64,000 bases of DNA from Deltaproteobacteria bacterium (lineage in GTDB: Bacteria > Desulfobacterota > Desulfobaccia > Desulfobaccales > 0-14-0-80-60-11). Made by a program: the position numbers and the translations under genes. Positions within the stretch are counted from its first letter, which is position 1. Every line of letters begins with the position of its first letter. This document shows positions 1-9,399 of this stretch, one piece after another. The DNA is taken from the NCBI GenBank assembly GCA_030018495.1, contig JASEFS010000014.1, positions 17,119 to 81,118 of the forward strand, given 5' to 3'. Under the pieces are notes generated by a model. It had not been told where the DNA came from. It did no database searches and worked only from the letters and a program-made list of their open reading frames with translations.

Positions 1-244
1 CATAAATTTCATTCTAAAAACCGTTTTTTGTTTTCAGGGCCGAGCCACAATTGCTGATCGTCCGCATTATATTAGATACCGTTTTTTCCTCGTATATTAA
101 TTTTTTATAAAGAATTTTTTTCCCTGCTCTGGATTAGGCCCTGAAACCGGGTCAAACCTGCACCCTGGTATTGCAACTTTCATGCAGAAATGTCGGCTAT
201 AGGAGCAATTGTCTTAAACAAATTAATAGAATTTTCCGGAGGGC
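1..244. other. AT-rich intergenic edge of window
   Basis: No gene is seen here. The stretch is AT-rich and lies downstream of the Clp1-like gene on the minus strand. A short run near positions 17-36 resembles the GGTTTTC-type heptad repeats seen in other gaps of this window. No clear terminator or promoter could be supported. Confidence 0.5.
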
Positions 245-1327
245 TTACCCAAGCTCCCGGCCGTCAGGTGAAAGGCGCAACTTGCCCACGTGAAGAAAGC
301 GCACCTGCGGGGCGGCCTGCGCGGCCACGGGGGTCAATACCGTGACAGACCTGCCGTTCCAAGGGCCGGGGAGCAGCAGCCCCAGCCCCATGGTGCGGCA
401 CTGCCCGTCCAGCAGGCCGACCAAACGGAGGGCGAAAGACTGCCAGGTCAGAAAAACCAGCTTCTCTTCTCCGGCAGCCCGGTGGTGGCATTCTGCGGTC
501 ATTTCCTCCAGGAGCAGGACGACGCGGCGGCCGTCGGCTTCTCCCAGCAGCACCGGCGTTTTCAAAATTTCGGCGTAGCGCTCAATTTCCTCCGGCTCCA
601 GGGGCCGGCCTTGGCTTAAAGGCACGCCCCGCCAACTTATCTTTTTAAGGGGCAGAGACCGGCGGCGGGCTCTGGCGAAATATTCCCGGAAGCGAGCCTC
701 GCGATAAGCGCGGCGGGCCTCCATGCTCTTGCGGGTGGAAAGGGCGGATACCGGCAGCACGCACGCCTCCCGTCCGTCCCGAGTTCCCATGGCCTGGAGC
801 AGGCAGTCCAGTTCCCGTTCCCGGGCCAGCCCCAGAATAAGCGGCGGCCGCAGAAGTTCGGCCTGCGCGGGCTTCAGGCGGAAAGCCGCGGGTCCCTGCA
901 CCAGCCCGCTGGTGTTCACTACGATGTGCCGCACACCCTGGTCCAGAGCCTGATCCGCCAGGGTCCGGCAGCCCACCGTGACTTCCAGAACAGCACCCAC
1001 CGGAGAAGTCTGGCCGATGAAATAAAGGCCGTCTGGGAACAGGCTGTCGTCGCCGGGAAAACGGGGCGGGAAGAGAGCCAGTCCCAGGGCCGCAGGCGGC
1101 CCCAGGTGTGACTGGCCCACGTCCAGGTCCACCAGGGCCGCGGGCTTGCCCGCAGCAAAGGCCCGATAAATCAAATAGCGGGACAGGGTGCTCTTGCCCG
1201 TGTCCGGCCCGCCTATTACCATGCACGTCCTGCCTGTCTTCACAAAGCGGGCGGCCGCCTCGTCCCACTCCGGGGGAATGTCGAGATTTTTCAGAAAGGG
1301 GAAGATTTCCTGGGATTGCCGGTTCAT
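245..1327 (-). CDS. Clp1/Grc3-like polynucleotide 5'-hydroxyl-kinase family P-loop protein
   Basis: The product is about 360 residues. It has a Walker A motif GGPDTGKS near residue 40 and, some 28 residues later, the DLDVGQS signature typical of the Clp1/Grc3 (NOL9) kinases. A NTSGLVQG segment follows near residue 138, where the family has a conserved Asn-Thr-x-Gly. Members phosphorylate RNA or DNA 5'-hydroxyl ends with ATP; bacterial versions are poorly characterised. A TTG codon sits directly before the ATG I chose, and no good ribosome-binding site is visible. The C-terminal third has no motif I recognise. It is transcribed away from the acetyltransferase next door on the same strand, with a palindromic repeat in the region between. 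Family assignment is fairly firm; substrate is unknown. Confidence 0.8.
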   Translation of the reverse strand: MNRQSQEIFPFLKNLDIPPEWDEAAARFVKTGRTCMVIGGPDTGKSTLSRYLIYRAFAAGKPAALVDLDVGQSHLGPPAALGLALFPPRFPGDDSLFPDGLYFIGQTSPVGAVLEVTVGCRTLADQALDQGVRHIVVNTSGLVQGPAAFRLKPAQAELLRPPLILGLARERELDCLLQAMGTRDGREACVLPVSALSTRKSMEARRAYREARFREYFARARRRSLPLKKISWRGVPLSQGRPLEPEEIERYAEILKTPVLLGEADGRRVVLLLEEMTAECHHRAAGEEKLVFLTWQSFALRLVGLLDGQCRTMGLGLLLPGPWNGRSVTVLTPVAAQAAPQVRFLHVGKLRLSPDGRELG

Positions 1328-1399
1328 CAAGGGAACGGAGCGCCGTGCTCACCCTGCAATTTGCAGATTTCCTTCGGAGCCTTTGAGAACAGCAGTCAA

Positions 1400-1416
1400 G
1401 GCGGGCAGTGCCCGCC
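1400..1416. repeat. GGCGGGC palindrome (extragenic repeat)
   Basis: A short perfect hairpin, GGCGGGC-AGT-GCCCGCC, four bases downstream of the acetyltransferase stop codon. The same 17-bp word recurs at 1946-1962 and 5423-5439, with near copies at 32783-32799, 35853-35869 and 55606-55622. The copy at 55606 has a T-run and acts as a terminator; this one lacks one. Confidence 0.7.
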
Positions 1417-1420
1417 CTCG

Positions 1421-1915
1421 CTAGTCGATACGCAGATGCATCCAGACGACGTCGAAATCCTCCCCGAATTTTCTTCCCACCCGGGGGAATCTGCCGCATT
1501 CCTTGAAACCGTGCCGGAGGTGGAAGTTCAGGCTGGCCTGATTGAGGGAGGAAACAGAGGCCAGAATAGAGTCTATTCCCATGCCCTTGGCGGCTTTCAC
1601 CAGTTGTTCCAGGAGGGCCGTTCCCAAGCCTCGGCGGGTATGTTCCGGCAGAATGAAATAGGTGATCTCCGCGGTGCGCCGGAAGGTCTCGGCAAAGTGA
1701 TGAGGCCGCAAAAAGGCAAAGCCCACCACCTTCTGCAACTCATCTTTAACGATGATAGTTGGGTAACCGCGGGTGATTTCCAAAAACCGGCTGAAGAACT
1801 CATAATCTACAGGTGCTTCCAGGAACGCCGCGTGGCTGTGGGCAATGTAATGGTTGAAGAGGTCGATCACCGGCCCGCGGTGTGCCTCGGACAAAGGTTC
1901 GAAATGATATTCCAT
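1421..1915 (-). CDS. GNAT-family N-acetyltransferase (phosphinothricin acetyltransferase-like)
   Basis: A 164-residue single-domain acetyltransferase. The acetyl-CoA pyrophosphate-binding loop RRGLGTAL is near residues 94-101, preceded by the beta strand EITYFIL and followed by a helix and the NFHLRHGF segment that closes the GNAT fold. The overall pattern (FNHYIAHSHAAF near the N terminus, LRHGFKECG near the C terminus) is closest to the bar/pat-type subgroup that acetylates small amines or amino-acid-like compounds. The acceptor cannot be read from sequence. Palindromic GGCGGGC repeats lie on both sides of the gene, so it may be a single transcription unit. No promoter was identified. Confidence 0.85.
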   Translation of the reverse strand: MEYHFEPLSEAHRGPVIDLFNHYIAHSHAAFLEAPVDYEFFSRFLEITRGYPTIIVKDELQKVVGFAFLRPHHFAETFRRTAEITYFILPEHTRRGLGTALLEQLVKAAKGMGIDSILASVSSLNQASLNFHLRHGFKECGRFPRVGRKFGEDFDVVWMHLRID

Positions 1916-1945
1916 CAGCTCGGGCTGCTTGTCGGAACGACTTCA

Positions 1946-1962
1946 GGCGGGCAGTGCCCGCC
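1946..1962. repeat. GGCGGGC palindrome (extragenic repeat)
   Basis: Second exact copy of the GGCGGGC-AGT-GCCCGCC hairpin, upstream of the acetyltransferase start and downstream of the MBL hydrolase gene. Confidence 0.7.
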
Positions 1963-2029
1963 GCGCATTTACGGGTCGGGGGGGTTGCAGTGGGCGGGGG
2001 GCTCGCGACCCCTGGCTCGCTCCACAAAA

Positions 2030-2953
2030 TCACCCCCCGATCATCACCTTGGTGCCCACGCAGCTCACCATAAAGGTGTCCGGGAAGGCCAGGGCCAGCT
2101 GCGTCAGGGCTTTGAAGCCGGTGCAGTGGCCAGCCAGGAGAATCTTGGGATTGAGCTCCTTGAGCCCCTGGATGGTGCTGCGGATAAGATCGGGGCCGCC
2201 TGCGGTGAGATGAAAGCCGCCGATGATCGCGGCGATTTCCTGGACGCCGGTGAGCTTCTGGGCGTATTTCACCATATTGACGATGCCCGGGTGGGAGCAG
2301 CCGCCCAGAATCACCAGCCCCTGCCCCTGAACGTGGGCCACCAGGGCCTGCTCATCGGTGAAGGGATCGTTTTCTTCAACGCCGGCGATCACCCGCTTGG
2401 GGCCGGGCAGCGGCGTCTCGTAAGGAGTGGAGGCCTCCACCGTGCCGGTAAGGAGCACCTGGTCAAGCACCAGGGCAGGACCGCTGTTCTCGTGCATTTC
2501 GGCGCCCCCCTGGACCAGGGCTTCCCGGTCCAGCTTCCAGGGGCCGATGCGGCCCCGGGGGGTGATGAGCAGCTTGGGGTGGTAGCAGTCTTTGTGGAAG
2601 TAGACCGGGAGCTTACCCTGACGGCGGCTCAAAATTTCCACAAGGCCGCCGTAATGGTCCGGATGCCCATGGCTTAACACCACGGCGTCCACCTCTTCCA
2701 GATTATGCTCCAGGGCTTCAATATTGTTCATCAAAGGGAGCGGCGAATTGGCTGCGTCCAGCAAAAGCCGGCTGGTGGCGCCGTCCTTTTCCAGGGTGAT
2801 CCAAAAGGCCAAGCCGTGCGCGGCCACCAGGGGTTTTTTCAGGCGGCCGGGAACGACCCGCTCCACCACTCCGGGCCTGGAAGGTTCAAACACATCGAAG
2901 AAGTTGTCCACCAGCACTTCCACAGTGACCGACTTGAGAGCGGGGATCTGCAT
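2030..2953 (-). CDS. MBL-fold metallohydrolase (COG1237 / MJ0301-like)
   Basis: A 307-residue metallo-beta-lactamase-fold protein. The metal-binding HGHPDH motif is at residues 95-100, later ligand motifs include GGCSHPGI and LLAGHCTG. The N-terminal VEVLVDNF segment is typical of the group annotated as 7,8-dihydropterin-6-yl-methyl-4-(beta-D-ribofuranosyl)aminobenzene-5'-phosphate synthase-like hydrolases. In archaea that group has been linked to methanopterin metabolism; in bacteria the role is mostly unknown. The start is well supported by a TTAGGAGG ribosome-binding site six to seven bases upstream. It is cytoplasmic, with no signal peptide. Confidence 0.85.
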   Translation of the reverse strand: MQIPALKSVTVEVLVDNFFDVFEPSRPGVVERVVPGRLKKPLVAAHGLAFWITLEKDGATSRLLLDAANSPLPLMNNIEALEHNLEEVDAVVLSHGHPDHYGGLVEILSRRQGKLPVYFHKDCYHPKLLITPRGRIGPWKLDREALVQGGAEMHENSGPALVLDQVLLTGTVEASTPYETPLPGPKRVIAGVEENDPFTDEQALVAHVQGQGLVILGGCSHPGIVNMVKYAQKLTGVQEIAAIIGGFHLTAGGPDLIRSTIQGLKELNPKILLAGHCTGFKALTQLALAFPDTFMVSCVGTKVMIGG

Positions 2954-3157
2954 GGAGCCTCCTAACAGAAGAGCGTCTGGGCTAAAGGGAGCTGCCCTTT
3001 AAGCCCACACTACCCCTACAGGCCGCGCCTGTCAAGCAGATTGACGCCTTCCCAAGGCTTGTGAAAACTCAAAAATAATGAACTTATGAGTAAAACTCGG
3101 AGGGCTTGTTTACCTTATTCTTTAATTCTCCGCCGAAAGCGGCAGCTTGTTTCTCCC

Positions 3158-4405
<1,248 letters not shown>

Positions 4406-4708
4406 GAGTGCCTCTGTATTGTACTCCTCGCGCTGCCTTTGCCGCACAAAGGCAGTTAGTTAAATGTTTCCGTTTGTCCTGGCGATACTTGATTTAGTCC
4501 AGGAAGGAATTAAAAATTCGCGGCACCGGTTTGTAAAAAGCCACAACACACCTGGGGGTAGTGGACGTCGATGATGAAATATTGTGCAAAGAACAAGCTA
4601 ACTCATACCGGGGGAGTTCGGGGCCAAGACCTTGTTATCGTTTCGGATCGCAAATGAAATTTCTTTAAAGGGAGGTTGTGAGGACGCTAACTTTTTTTAC
4701 CGGCCTTG
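4406..4708 (-). promoter_or_regulatory. rho leader region with hairpin
   Basis: About 300 bases without a gene between coaE and rho, read on the minus strand. At 4434-4454 an 8-bp perfect stem with a 5-base loop (CCGCA on the plus strand) lies just upstream of the rho ribosome-binding site. There is no T-run, so it is not a plain terminator. In other bacteria rho is autoregulated through attenuation in its leader, so this hairpin is a candidate control site; that role is inference. No convincing -35/-10 pair was found. Confidence 0.35.
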
Positions 4709-5305
4709 TCAAGAAAATTTGAGGTCTCGCCAAATGTTTTCCACCTGTTTTTTGGTATCCTCCAAAGAGCCGCGATTGTCAATCACATAATGGGCCAACC
4801 GCCGCTTTTCGCCAAGCGGCCACTGGGCTGCCAGGATGCCGTCGATTTCCCGGAGATCCCGCTCATCCCTGGCCTTGAGCCGCTGCATCTGCTGTGCCGT
4901 ATCGGCATATACTACAATAATGCGGTCATAGGCGTTTTGCAAGCCCGTTTCAAACAGCAGGGGCACTTCCACGATGACCAGCTTTTCGCCCTTCTCTGAC
5001 AGTTCCTTTACCTTATCCCTGATCATCCCGATGATGCGCGGGTGGAGAATGGCGTTTAATTTTTGCCGGGCCTCAGGGTCGGAAAACGCCAGCCGCGCCA
5101 TTTTGCCCCGGTCCAGTTCGCCGTCTTCCTGAAAGAACTCGGGTCCGAAAGCGCGGCGGAGCTCCTCCCAGGCCGGCGCCCCCGGCCTGACCGCGTCCCG
5201 GGCCGCGGCGTCGGCGTCCACCACCGCCGCGCCCAGCTCCTTAAACATGCGGGCCACCGTGGACTTGCCCGACCCGGCTCCGCCGGTGAGAGCGACTTTG
5301 AGCAT
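4709..5305 (-). CDS. coaE: Dephospho-CoA kinase
   Basis: A 198-residue P-loop kinase that phosphorylates the 3'-hydroxyl of the dephospho-CoA ribose in the last step of CoA synthesis. The Walker A motif GGAGSGKST is at residues 8-16. It is followed by the VVDADAAARDAV segment, with the catalytic aspartate region, and by ILHPRI, which matches the family's LxPxI motif. Length is normal. No strong ribosome-binding site precedes the ATG, and the upstream gap is occupied by palindromic repeats. The other CoA enzyme of the window, coaBC, is 12 kb away on the opposite strand. Confidence 0.95.
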   Translation of the reverse strand: MLKVALTGGAGSGKSTVARMFKELGAAVVDADAAARDAVRPGAPAWEELRRAFGPEFFQEDGELDRGKMARLAFSDPEARQKLNAILHPRIIGMIRDKVKELSEKGEKLVIVEVPLLFETGLQNAYDRIIVVYADTAQQMQRLKARDERDLREIDGILAAQWPLGEKRRLAHYVIDNRGSLEDTKKQVENIWRDLKFS

Positions 5306-5392
5306 AGTTGAGTGTTTTTTTTCTTGAGGGAGGGGACCAGGGGGGTGCGGGCCCTGCCCCCTCCCTCAAACTCCCTCCCCCAACCCCTAATT

Positions 5393-5443
5393 GTAGGGTG
5401 CGCACCGCGCCCCATCATATTCGGCGGGCAGTGCCCGCCCTAC
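5393..5443. repeat. Two adjacent palindromic extragenic repeats
   Basis: Positions 5393-5413 hold GTAGGGTGCGCACCGCGCCC, whose reverse complement is found at 50310-50330. It is followed at 5423-5443 by GGCGGGCAGTGCCCGCCC plus CTAC. Upstream, 5325-5390 contains a larger imperfect palindrome built from GAGGGAGGGG and CCCTCCCTC arms. Together they fill the gap between the HNH gene and coaE. Confidence 0.65.
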
Positions 5444-5472
5444 ATTTGCTGATGAGCATATTTTTACAATAA

Positions 5473-6828
5473 TTAAGCATCAATACTTCCACTACAACCA
5501 GATATGCGATATTTTGTACATCCCCAAAATGCTCTCCAATGCTGCCCTGGCTTTGGTTTTATGAGACGCATGTCTGAACCGCATTTAGGACACTTTGGGG
5601 CCGATGATTTCTTCGAAGCTATTGTACTTGTCTTTTTCCTTGATTTTGACTTTACCCCCTTGAATAGTCGAAATGTTGAGTCAGAACGCTCTTCTATCAT
5701 ATCCCAACGAGGATGCCATTCCCCTTTATTTTTTGTAACAGCCAAAACCTCTGCTAATCGTGGCCCAGTTTCTTCAGATAATTTTCTTGGACCAATCCAA
5801 CTATTTGAGCACTCAAGACAATTGACTGCAACTTGTTGTTTCTGTTTGCTAATATTAGTTGTCAGGTTTTTATTATTACAGGATGGGCATGAGAGTCCAT
5901 AGTAATTTATTATTTCTGAGAGATCCGATTTGCTAATCAACTCTAATCGCCTTACATGGGCTCTCACATCATGGTATCCTGGAGAAGATGGATTTCTTCT
6001 TTTATGTGCATGTACCATAGTAAAATATCTAGTTTTTATATCTCCCCAAATCCTTTCATGTCCTTCATCAGGTTCCAACGCATGGTGAAAGCAACATAAC
6101 GTTATTAAATTCTTGGGAACATGCTCACCACCTTGGGAGACTGGAATTTTATGATGAATGTGGAGTTCGGTCCTTGAAGGACATCCAGAAACTTGGCACC
6201 TATTTCCGTCACGTTCCATGACAACCAGTCGTAAGTAATTCCAAAAAGGAGGATAGCCTGGCCAGTTATTAAAAACTTTGAGAATTGCCTTGTCGCGGGA
6301 AGTGAGTATAGCAAGTGGATCATGAAAATGCCGCAGTTCTGGCCCTACTGGTTTAGGGTATAACGATTCCCATTGCTGTAATCTCTTCCCATGTTCTTTT
6401 TTTGCTGCTTTATAAATTAGAAAAAGTGTTACAGGAGCGGCTATAAAAAGAATATTCAAATATAAAAGAGCAAGAGAAACCCAAACTAAAATACCAATTG
6501 GTCCATAGATTTTCCGATATGGACAAGATTGAATGAAAGCTTCGCGGGCTTGATGTCTTGCTTCCCGCTCTTTTATAAATTCCCTTTTTTGCCTCTCATA
6601 TTTTTCTGGATATTGAATACTAGAAATTTCAGTAAAACATTTTTTACAGAGATATGATTTATCATTTAGTAGAAGGCCAGGACTTTCATAACCTCTGCAA
6701 AGAATACAAGGGTTTTCAAGTCTATCGACTTTATTCTCATTATAAGCTTCATTATGTTCAATAAATTTGTCGATATTTACCTTTGCTAAAAAATGTTTTG
6801 GGCTGAATTTTGCATGCCATGATTCCAT
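5473..6828 (-). CDS. Membrane-anchored HNH nuclease-like protein with zinc ribbons
   Basis: A 451-residue multidomain protein with markedly more A+T than its neighbours. In order: a CxxC...CxxC zinc site (residues 41-64, CILC and CKKC), a charged helix, two adjacent hydrophobic segments (about 110-139), an HNH domain (about 198-250: RDGNRCQ, ELHIHHKIPV, NLITLCCFHH) with its extra metal cysteines, a second zinc ribbon (CPSC and CLEC), and a C-terminal topoisomerase-type zinc finger beginning CPKCGSDM. HNH domains cut nucleic acids; the topoisomerase finger binds single-stranded DNA in known proteins. The ATG starts one base after the stop of the pseudouridine synthase gene upstream, so it is probably co-translated. 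Base composition suggests transfer. Precise role unknown; defence is a guess. Confidence 0.75.
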   Translation of the reverse strand: MESWHAKFSPKHFLAKVNIDKFIEHNEAYNENKVDRLENPCILCRGYESPGLLLNDKSYLCKKCFTEISSIQYPEKYERQKREFIKEREARHQAREAFIQSCPYRKIYGPIGILVWVSLALLYLNILFIAAPVTLFLIYKAAKKEHGKRLQQWESLYPKPVGPELRHFHDPLAILTSRDKAILKVFNNWPGYPPFWNYLRLVVMERDGNRCQVSGCPSRTELHIHHKIPVSQGGEHVPKNLITLCCFHHALEPDEGHERIWGDIKTRYFTMVHAHKRRNPSSPGYHDVRAHVRRLELISKSDLSEIINYYGLSCPSCNNKNLTTNISKQKQQVAVNCLECSNSWIGPRKLSEETGPRLAEVLAVTKNKGEWHPRWDMIEERSDSTFRLFKGVKSKSRKKTSTIASKKSSAPKCPKCGSDMRLIKPKPGQHWRAFWGCTKYRISGCSGSIDA

Positions 6829-6829
6829 A

Positions 6830-7816
6830 TTATTTCATCTCCCGCTCCTTTAGTAGTTCTAAAATTTGTTGGAAATCCTCCGGCAGCGGCGCCTCGAAGG
6901 CCATCGCCTCGCCGGTCCGGGGGTGGCTGAAGCCCAGGTTCCGGGCGTGCAGGAGTTGCCGCGTCACCAGGGGCTTGAGGCCCCGGAGCCGGGGTTCGGC
7001 CTTGAGCCGGGCCGCGCCGCCGCCGTAGGCCGCGTCCCCCACCACGGGGTGGCCCAGGGAGGCCAGGTGCACCCGGAGCTGGTGGGTGCGCCCGGTCCGG
7101 GGCTTGAGCTCCACCAGGGTCAGGGGCGGGGCGAATTCCTCCAGCACCCGCCATTGCGTCACCGCGGCTTTGCCCCGGCGGGCATGCACGCTCATCTTCT
7201 GGCGCTCCGAGGGGTGGCGGCCGATCTCCTTTTCGATTTCCCCCGTCTTGGTCTTGAACCGGCCCCACACCAGGGCCACATAGGTTTTGTCCACCTGCCG
7301 CGCCTGGAATTGGCGCACCAGAGACTCATGGGCCAGGGCCGTTTTGGCCGCGACCAGAAGGCCGCTGGTGTCCTTGTCCAGGCGGTGCACCAGGCCCGGG
7401 CGGCTGACGTCGCCGATGTCCTGGAGCTCCGGGCAATGGGCCAGAAGGGCGTTTAAGAGCGTGCCGCCGCGGTGTCCGGCGCCGGGATGCACCACCAGCC
7501 CCGGCGGTTTGTTGACCACGATTATATCCCCATCCTCAAAGATAATGTCCAGAGGAAGGGGCTCGGCGGCCAGAAAACCGGGCTCCGGCGGCGGCACCGT
7601 CAAGGTGATGCGGTCTCCCGGCCGCACCTTATAGCTGGCGGACTGGGCCAGATCATTGACCAGGACCAGGCCGGCCTTCAGCCAGCGCTGCACCCGGGCC
7701 CGGGAATAGCCGGCCTGGCGCGCCAGGAACTGGTCCAGGCGGGCGCCGGCCTCCGCCTCGGGCACCGTCAGGCTGATGAGGCCGGAATCGTCGCGGTCTG
7801 GAGAAGCCCCGGCCAT
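6830..7816 (-). CDS. rluD: RluD-family pseudouridine synthase
   Basis: A 328-residue RluA/RluD-family enzyme that converts uridines to pseudouridines in large-subunit rRNA. It has an N-terminal S4 RNA-binding domain (residues about 24-75, RLDQFLARQ onward) and the catalytic domain with HRLDKDTSG at residues 144-152, where the aspartate of HRLD is the nucleophile. Other family marks are NKPPGLVVHPG and RTGRTHQLRVH. The S4 domain favours RluD over RluA or RluC, but the exact target uridines cannot be assigned. The stop codon nearly touches the start of the HNH gene downstream. Confidence 0.92.
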   Translation of the reverse strand: MAGASPDRDDSGLISLTVPEAEAGARLDQFLARQAGYSRARVQRWLKAGLVLVNDLAQSASYKVRPGDRITLTVPPPEPGFLAAEPLPLDIIFEDGDIIVVNKPPGLVVHPGAGHRGGTLLNALLAHCPELQDIGDVSRPGLVHRLDKDTSGLLVAAKTALAHESLVRQFQARQVDKTYVALVWGRFKTKTGEIEKEIGRHPSERQKMSVHARRGKAAVTQWRVLEEFAPPLTLVELKPRTGRTHQLRVHLASLGHPVVGDAAYGGGAARLKAEPRLRGLKPLVTRQLLHARNLGFSHPRTGEAMAFEAPLPEDFQQILELLKEREMK

Positions 7817-8236
7817 TTAAAGTTTTTCCCCCGTGGCCCAAGGTGAGGGGATGCATGGCTTTAAGCTGTAAGCTATAAGCTTTAGGCTTAAGGCTTTAAA
7901 AATCCTCCTAAATCCCCCTTTAAAAAAGGAGGACTTATAAACGAGTGACAAGAGGGACACGGCCAGCGGGATTTTAAAAGGAGTATGGAACATCTGGATA
8001 ATACAAGGTTTAATCCATAAAGCAAAAAATCAACATCTTTTTTTTGTAGCGGCGCGATTCATTGCGCCTCGGGAGGGCGTGATAAATCACGCCCCTACAA
8101 TAAATACTCCCTGGAGGGAGATTGTTATAATTCGGAATTCTAAAGCCGCGGGCCGTCCAATTAAATCCTGAGCTTAAAGCTTAAAGCCTACAGCTTACAG
8201 CTTTACAGCTTTGAACTTTGAACTTTGAACCTTGAA
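7817..8236. repeat. Composite repeat region: inverted heptad arrays around a palindromic element
   Basis: About 420 bases without a gene. The outer parts are 7-bp-period arrays facing each other: 7861-7897 (units like TAAGCTG, TAAGCTA, TAAGCTT) and 8171-8210 (units like AGCTTAA, AGCCTAC, AGCTTAC), roughly reverse complementary. A second array, TTTGAAC repeated with one variant, runs 8210-8236 up to the stop of the PIN-TRAM gene. Inside lie a palindrome at about 7901-7940 (AATCCCCC/AAGGAGG-type arms) and a GTAGGGGC-class element at 8046-8098. No ORF or RNA gene is seen. Confidence 0.7.
8046..8098. repeat. GTAGGGGC...GCCCCTAC double-hairpin element, copy 1
   Basis: A 53-bp element with near-perfect terminal inverted repeats (GTAGCGGC variant at the left, GCCCCTAC at the right) and two internal palindromes, one centred on a GATTCATT-type core and one on GATAAATC. 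Three related copies are at 28828-28904, 32930-32983 and 50248-50300. Confidence 0.75.
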
Positions 8237-9289
8237 CTAAATTTTACGGGAAATGCTGGTGAGCCCGCCGTTTTTGATTTCACTGAAGATCATGCGCCCT
8301 GCGGTGGTCTGAAGCACGCTGGTGACGGAGACCTCGACCTCCTTGCCGATGAAGCGCCGGGCGTTTTCGATGACCACCATGGTGCCGTCGTCCAGATAGC
8401 CCACGCCCTGGCCCTGGGACTTGCCTTCCCGCTGGATGTGCACCTGGAGGGTCTCGCCGGGCAGCACCGCGAGCTTCAGGGCATTGGCCAGCTGGTTGAT
8501 GTTCAGCACTTCGATGCCCTGAATCTCCGCGACCTTGTGGAGATTGAAATCGTTGGTCAGGATCTTGGCGCCCCGCTTCAAGGCCACGGCCACCAGCTTG
8601 GAATCCACCCCGGTGGGGGGCACGTCGTCGATGGCTTCGATTTTCAGGTTGTTTTTCTGCTGCAGGCGTTTCAGGATATCCAAACCCCGGCGCCCGCGGC
8701 CCCTTCTCAGGTCATCGGTCGAGTCGGCGATGTGCTGCAGTTCCTCCAAAATGAACTTGGGCACCAGAAAAAGGCCGTCCAAGAACCCCGTATCCACGAT
8801 GTCTGCGATGCGGCCGTCGATGATGACGCTGGTATCCAGCAAAATCAAAGGCTTGCGCGCCGGCTTGCCGGGCTCCAAAAAGAAGGGCGCGGTGATTTCC
8901 GCCATTTTCTTGCCGCCCAGCACCAGTCCCACATAACCGAAAATCACATAAAAGATTATGTAGAGGGGGATTTGCAGGTTGGGCAGCCGCAGAAACTGAT
9001 CAAAGGGATAGCTGGCGAGCTTGGCGATCCCCAGACCGATGAGCAGCCCCAGGGTGCTGCCCAGGATGGTCTTCAACGGGATGCGCCGGATGGCCCGCTC
9101 CAGCCCCAGGGTGAGCAAGGCCACCGCCAGGCCGCCGGCCGCGCCGGCCCACCCGGCCCAGGCATAATCCTCTAATTTGGGGATTTGTTTGCCAACGAAG
9201 TAACCGCTGACCGCGCAGACGGTACCCAGGATGGCAAGAACGGCCAGCTTCTTCAGCAACTGCGACTCACCTCCCTTCCGGGCGGACAT
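8237..9289 (-). CDS. PIN-TRAM domain membrane protein (YacL-like)
   Basis: A 350-residue protein. Hydrophobic segments in the N-terminal 125 residues are followed by a PIN nuclease domain (about 145-255, beginning ILLDTSVIIDGRI) with conserved acidic residues, and a C-terminal TRAM domain (about 275-340, LPGETLQVHIQREG onward) expected to bind RNA. The arrangement matches the YacL family, membrane-bound PIN proteins whose substrates are unknown. A GGGAGG sequence inside the first 12 codons could serve a TTG start at codon 12 just before the first membrane segment, so the true N terminus may be slightly shorter. It lies downstream of the CarD gene on the same strand. Confidence 0.88.
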   Translation of the reverse strand: MSARKGGESQLLKKLAVLAILGTVCAVSGYFVGKQIPKLEDYAWAGWAGAAGGLAVALLTLGLERAIRRIPLKTILGSTLGLLIGLGIAKLASYPFDQFLRLPNLQIPLYIIFYVIFGYVGLVLGGKKMAEITAPFFLEPGKPARKPLILLDTSVIIDGRIADIVDTGFLDGLFLVPKFILEELQHIADSTDDLRRGRGRRGLDILKRLQQKNNLKIEAIDDVPPTGVDSKLVAVALKRGAKILTNDFNLHKVAEIQGIEVLNINQLANALKLAVLPGETLQVHIQREGKSQGQGVGYLDDGTMVVIENARRFIGKEVEVSVTSVLQTTAGRMIFSEIKNGGLTSISRKI

Positions 9290-9399
9290 GAGGGGGCATG
9301 GCGACCGGCCCGATAGCGCGAAAGGTGGACGCCTCGTCTGCTGAAGCCAGCATCGCTGAAAGGGCGGATACCCTCAAACGCGTTTCTGCGTGGAAGTGG

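Noticed and set aside
1316..2677. Long plus-strand open frame of 453 codons over the acetyltransferase and MBL genes
   Set aside because: It is antisense to two genes with clear family motifs, runs through a palindromic repeat and has no recognisable domain; high GC produces long antisense frames.
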